Of a DNA stretch of 64,000 bases, positions 61,848-64,000 are shown one piece after another. Numbering within the stretch: the first letter of the stretch is position 1; each line of letters starts with the position of its first letter. The stretch comes from Druceiella hillmani (Eukaryota > Arthropoda > Insecta > Lepidoptera > Hepialidae), in the NCBI GenBank assembly GCA_039881145.1, contig JAYKKI010000037.1, forward strand, positions 13,403,501-13,467,500. The letters are read 5' to 3'. The notes beneath the pieces were generated by a model. That model ran no database searches, had not been told where the DNA came from, and saw only the letters and a list, made by a program, of their open reading frames with translations. The translations under genes and the position numbers were made by a program.

Positions 61848-62131
61848 ACTCCAAGATACATGGGTCAACAAATTGTAATGCGTTGCACAAATTAACACAA
61901 ACCCCATTGAAAATAACCACGGTTAAAACAAAACCGAAGCAAGGCATATTTAATAACAAATTACAAGTGGACTCATCTTTAGCCAATTTAGTCGAAAGTT
62001 CGACTATTCTAACCTTTGAAAATTTGACTTCTGGCCCGGTATATGACACCGTCTACAGCAGATTAAAAAATATCGTCCCACGGATTGTTGAAGGCCACAA
62101 GAGGATATGTTTAGGTGTATACAGCGAATGA
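61848..62131 (+). CDS. Candidate terminal exon or gene remnant, unrecognised
   Basis: After an acceptor-like TCTCTACAAG (ending 61847) a frame stays open for about 94 codons to TGA at 62129-62131, through LQVDSSLANLVESSTILTFE, NLTSGPVYDTVYSRLKNIVP and RIVEGHKRICLGVYSE. The residue mix is balanced, unlike the Lys/Ile/Phe-rich chance frames elsewhere in the window. I do not recognise the protein, no upstream exon is visible, and the opposite strand is also open for 81 codons. It might be the last exon of a host gene, a transposon remnant or chance. Confidence 0.25.
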
Positions 62132-64000
62132 TACAATCACTTAATCAAACTTTGGCAGATTTTTAACAAATTAAATTATCTGAATGCATAGCGCATACTT
62201 ATCAATTCAAAGAAAAAAATCATTTACGCGCGCGTGTCTCACATACCTTGCAAAGAAAAAAATATGCTTCTGTGAAAATTAGAAAATCGTTTTTGATTAT
62301 AGTAATTTGTTATTAGTACAACACATAATGCAATTTATTATTAATTCAACGTCATAATTAATTCGCAAATTCTGCAAACATACTAAAAAATTTTTTAACT
62401 TACTCTAGATTTGTATAATACTCCACTCCACTCTTATTTTTTACCTGCTCTTAAACATTTTTTAATTATTGGTTAAAGAGACGGGACATGAGATATTCTT
62501 CAAACATTACTAAGGTTTTCAGGAAGTCACACAAACGAATGTACGAATACGTACCCTTTGCCATAGAGTATTCGTTTTTATTCAAACCATAAGTACTACA
62601 AACAAGCAAAGATATTTGAGCGGAAACCATCGAGTTAAATAAAAAAACCTTAACAAATTAATAAAACTCAGCTTCCCAAAACACAAATCTTAAACAGCAG
62701 CCTGTATTCAAATACCAAAGCCACTGATAGCACCCACGCCGATTTCATTTATTTCACATCCGCTGTTTTTAATAATCGTAAAATGTAAATGAAATATGGT
62801 AACCCGGTTGAAGTAGAGTTAAATTATCGGCGAGTCTGCGTTCTAAATTAACTACCTTGGTTACATTATTAAAATAACATTGATTGATCATTGCAGAGAT
62901 GATAGACATATTATTTCAAAACCAGAGCTTAGAATAAATTCAAAGCTATTGCAGTAGTAGGAATCCATTTCATCTCTTGATATAAATGAACCAACAGTTA
63001 AATAATCATATCGCGAATCAACCAAAAAATAATTTCAACCATTTTAAAGTTGATTTAAACGTCTAAACTTAATTCGAATTATACATTTAAATAAAATATG
63101 AATTATATCGTTAATGTAAATATCTTATATTACTAATCTGTTTGTATTGATGAAACATTTGAACGGGGCCATACTGTATTATCGATTAGGGTACAAGTTG
63201 ATAACACAGCATAAGAGCAGATGGGATTACTTAAAAACTACTTAAATCGATACAATTACTAAAAAATATATATCATCAGCAATGAAAACACTGTTGAATT
63301 AAATTAATATACGTTTCTTTCATTTAAAAGGTTTAAGAATAACAATTTCTTTGTTTTTGTAATAATTTTGGTTATTGTTCTCTTACATATTGATCTTTAC
63401 CCATAATTCGAAGTAATTTACAATTATGCAAATTGCTTGTTTTTTATATCGCCCACATGTCTCTATTTTAAAAATTTAACCCTTTGCTTTGATTATTAAA
63501 TTAATAAGAAACAAAAAAAATGTTGTTAATTTTCTTTTCGGTCCAATATAGTGCCTAGTGAAAGCAAACTCTTACACATTAATATACAAATCCCTTTGCA
63601 AACAAAAAATTCAGCTGCAGTAATAAGTTCATAGTTAAGCTACTTATTAAAATTGCTTCCTTTTTTTTGGAATAGAAGATTTCATACACATAAGTACTTA
63701 CACAACTTATAAAACACAATGGTATACTTCGCGTGTCAGATTTATGTGAAACCATGGTAAAAATACACAGCCTGACTTATCAATAAATTAATCAGAATCG
63801 TAATTTTGTGAGCTTATTAATTTAAACTGACCAAGTTCTTAAAAGTGCATTAGCTCGTCTTCTCCCTGCCCTTGATTTTATGCTGGCTATATTACGTCAA
63901 TAGCTTGTGTTAAAACCACTGATAATGTATACTTAATAATTAAACTTGATCTTTCTTCATGTATATTCAGCCTATAACCACAGTTTCAGCTCTGTAAATT
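62132..64000. other. AT-rich non-coding end of window
   Basis: No gene, RNA gene or mobile element was recognised in the final 1.9 kb. Confidence 0.4.

Noticed and set aside
1..64000. tRNA, rRNA and CRISPR structures
   Set aside because: A by-eye scan for GGTTCGANTCC-type B boxes and regularly spaced repeats with unique spacers found none. A tRNA covariance scan would be needed to exclude tRNAs.

Overview
The window looks like a gene-poor, AT-rich (about 70% by eye) stretch of an animal nuclear genome, most likely an insect. There are no operons, ribosome-binding sites or dense ORFs. Instead there are many (TA)n and (TG/CA)n microsatellites and decayed Tc1/mariner, hAT-like, LINE and Penelope-like insertions. 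Short dispersed motifs such as ACCGACTTCAAAAA, GGAACCCT and 'CTAGCTTT...ACTTCGTGC' recall insect, perhaps lepidopteran, genomes; that is recollection, not a search. I find no intact protein-coding gene. Most long ORFs are translated microsatellites or chance frames. A few splice-like segments are listed as weak candidates.

Layout. 0.5-1.9 kb holds an almost complete Tc1/mariner-superfamily transposon, minus strand, full-length 365-codon frame with three stops and both terminal inverted repeats (TIRs). 4.8-5.0 kb is a 258-bp foldback element with 12-bp target duplications. 9.6-10.7 kb is a dispersed repeat found again at 49.0-49.8 kb, with relatives at 17.5-17.9, 44.5-44.8 and 57.3 kb. 14.1-14.9 kb is a GC-rich island of unknown origin. 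21.7-21.9 kb is another copy of the 4.8-kb family with a 77-codon reading frame. 26.2-26.9 kb is a 700-bp hAT-like non-autonomous element with 8-bp target duplications. 27.9-28.8 kb is a rearranged mariner-type fossil whose left end is an inverted copy of its own 3' end. 31.3-32.6 kb is a Tc1-type DD34E element. 40.7-41.85 kb is a 1,166-bp member of the 4.8-kb family. 44.06-44.29 kb is a LINE 3' end. 46.1-48.5 kb is a 130-bp tandem array beside an inverted relative of the 40.8-41.6 kb module. 54-64 kb is mostly unique AT-rich DNA with very good hairpins.

The most interesting system is the family at 4.8, 21.7 and 40.7 kb. Its inverted terminal repeats carry a sequence that folds as a type I hammerhead ribozyme (CTGAAGA core, GAAA, GTC cleavage triplet, CCAC/GTGG stem I). 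One arm (41738-41796, plus) keeps every core element. The copies have an asymmetric 3' 'tail' of about 45-55 bp, inverted pseudo-LTRs and 11-12 bp target duplications, which is the architecture of Penelope-like retroelements and ribozyme-bearing retrozymes. The same sequence is also read as the end of a short open frame.

These parts do not form a pathway. The window is best read as a transposon graveyard with one possibly still-functional RNA motif.
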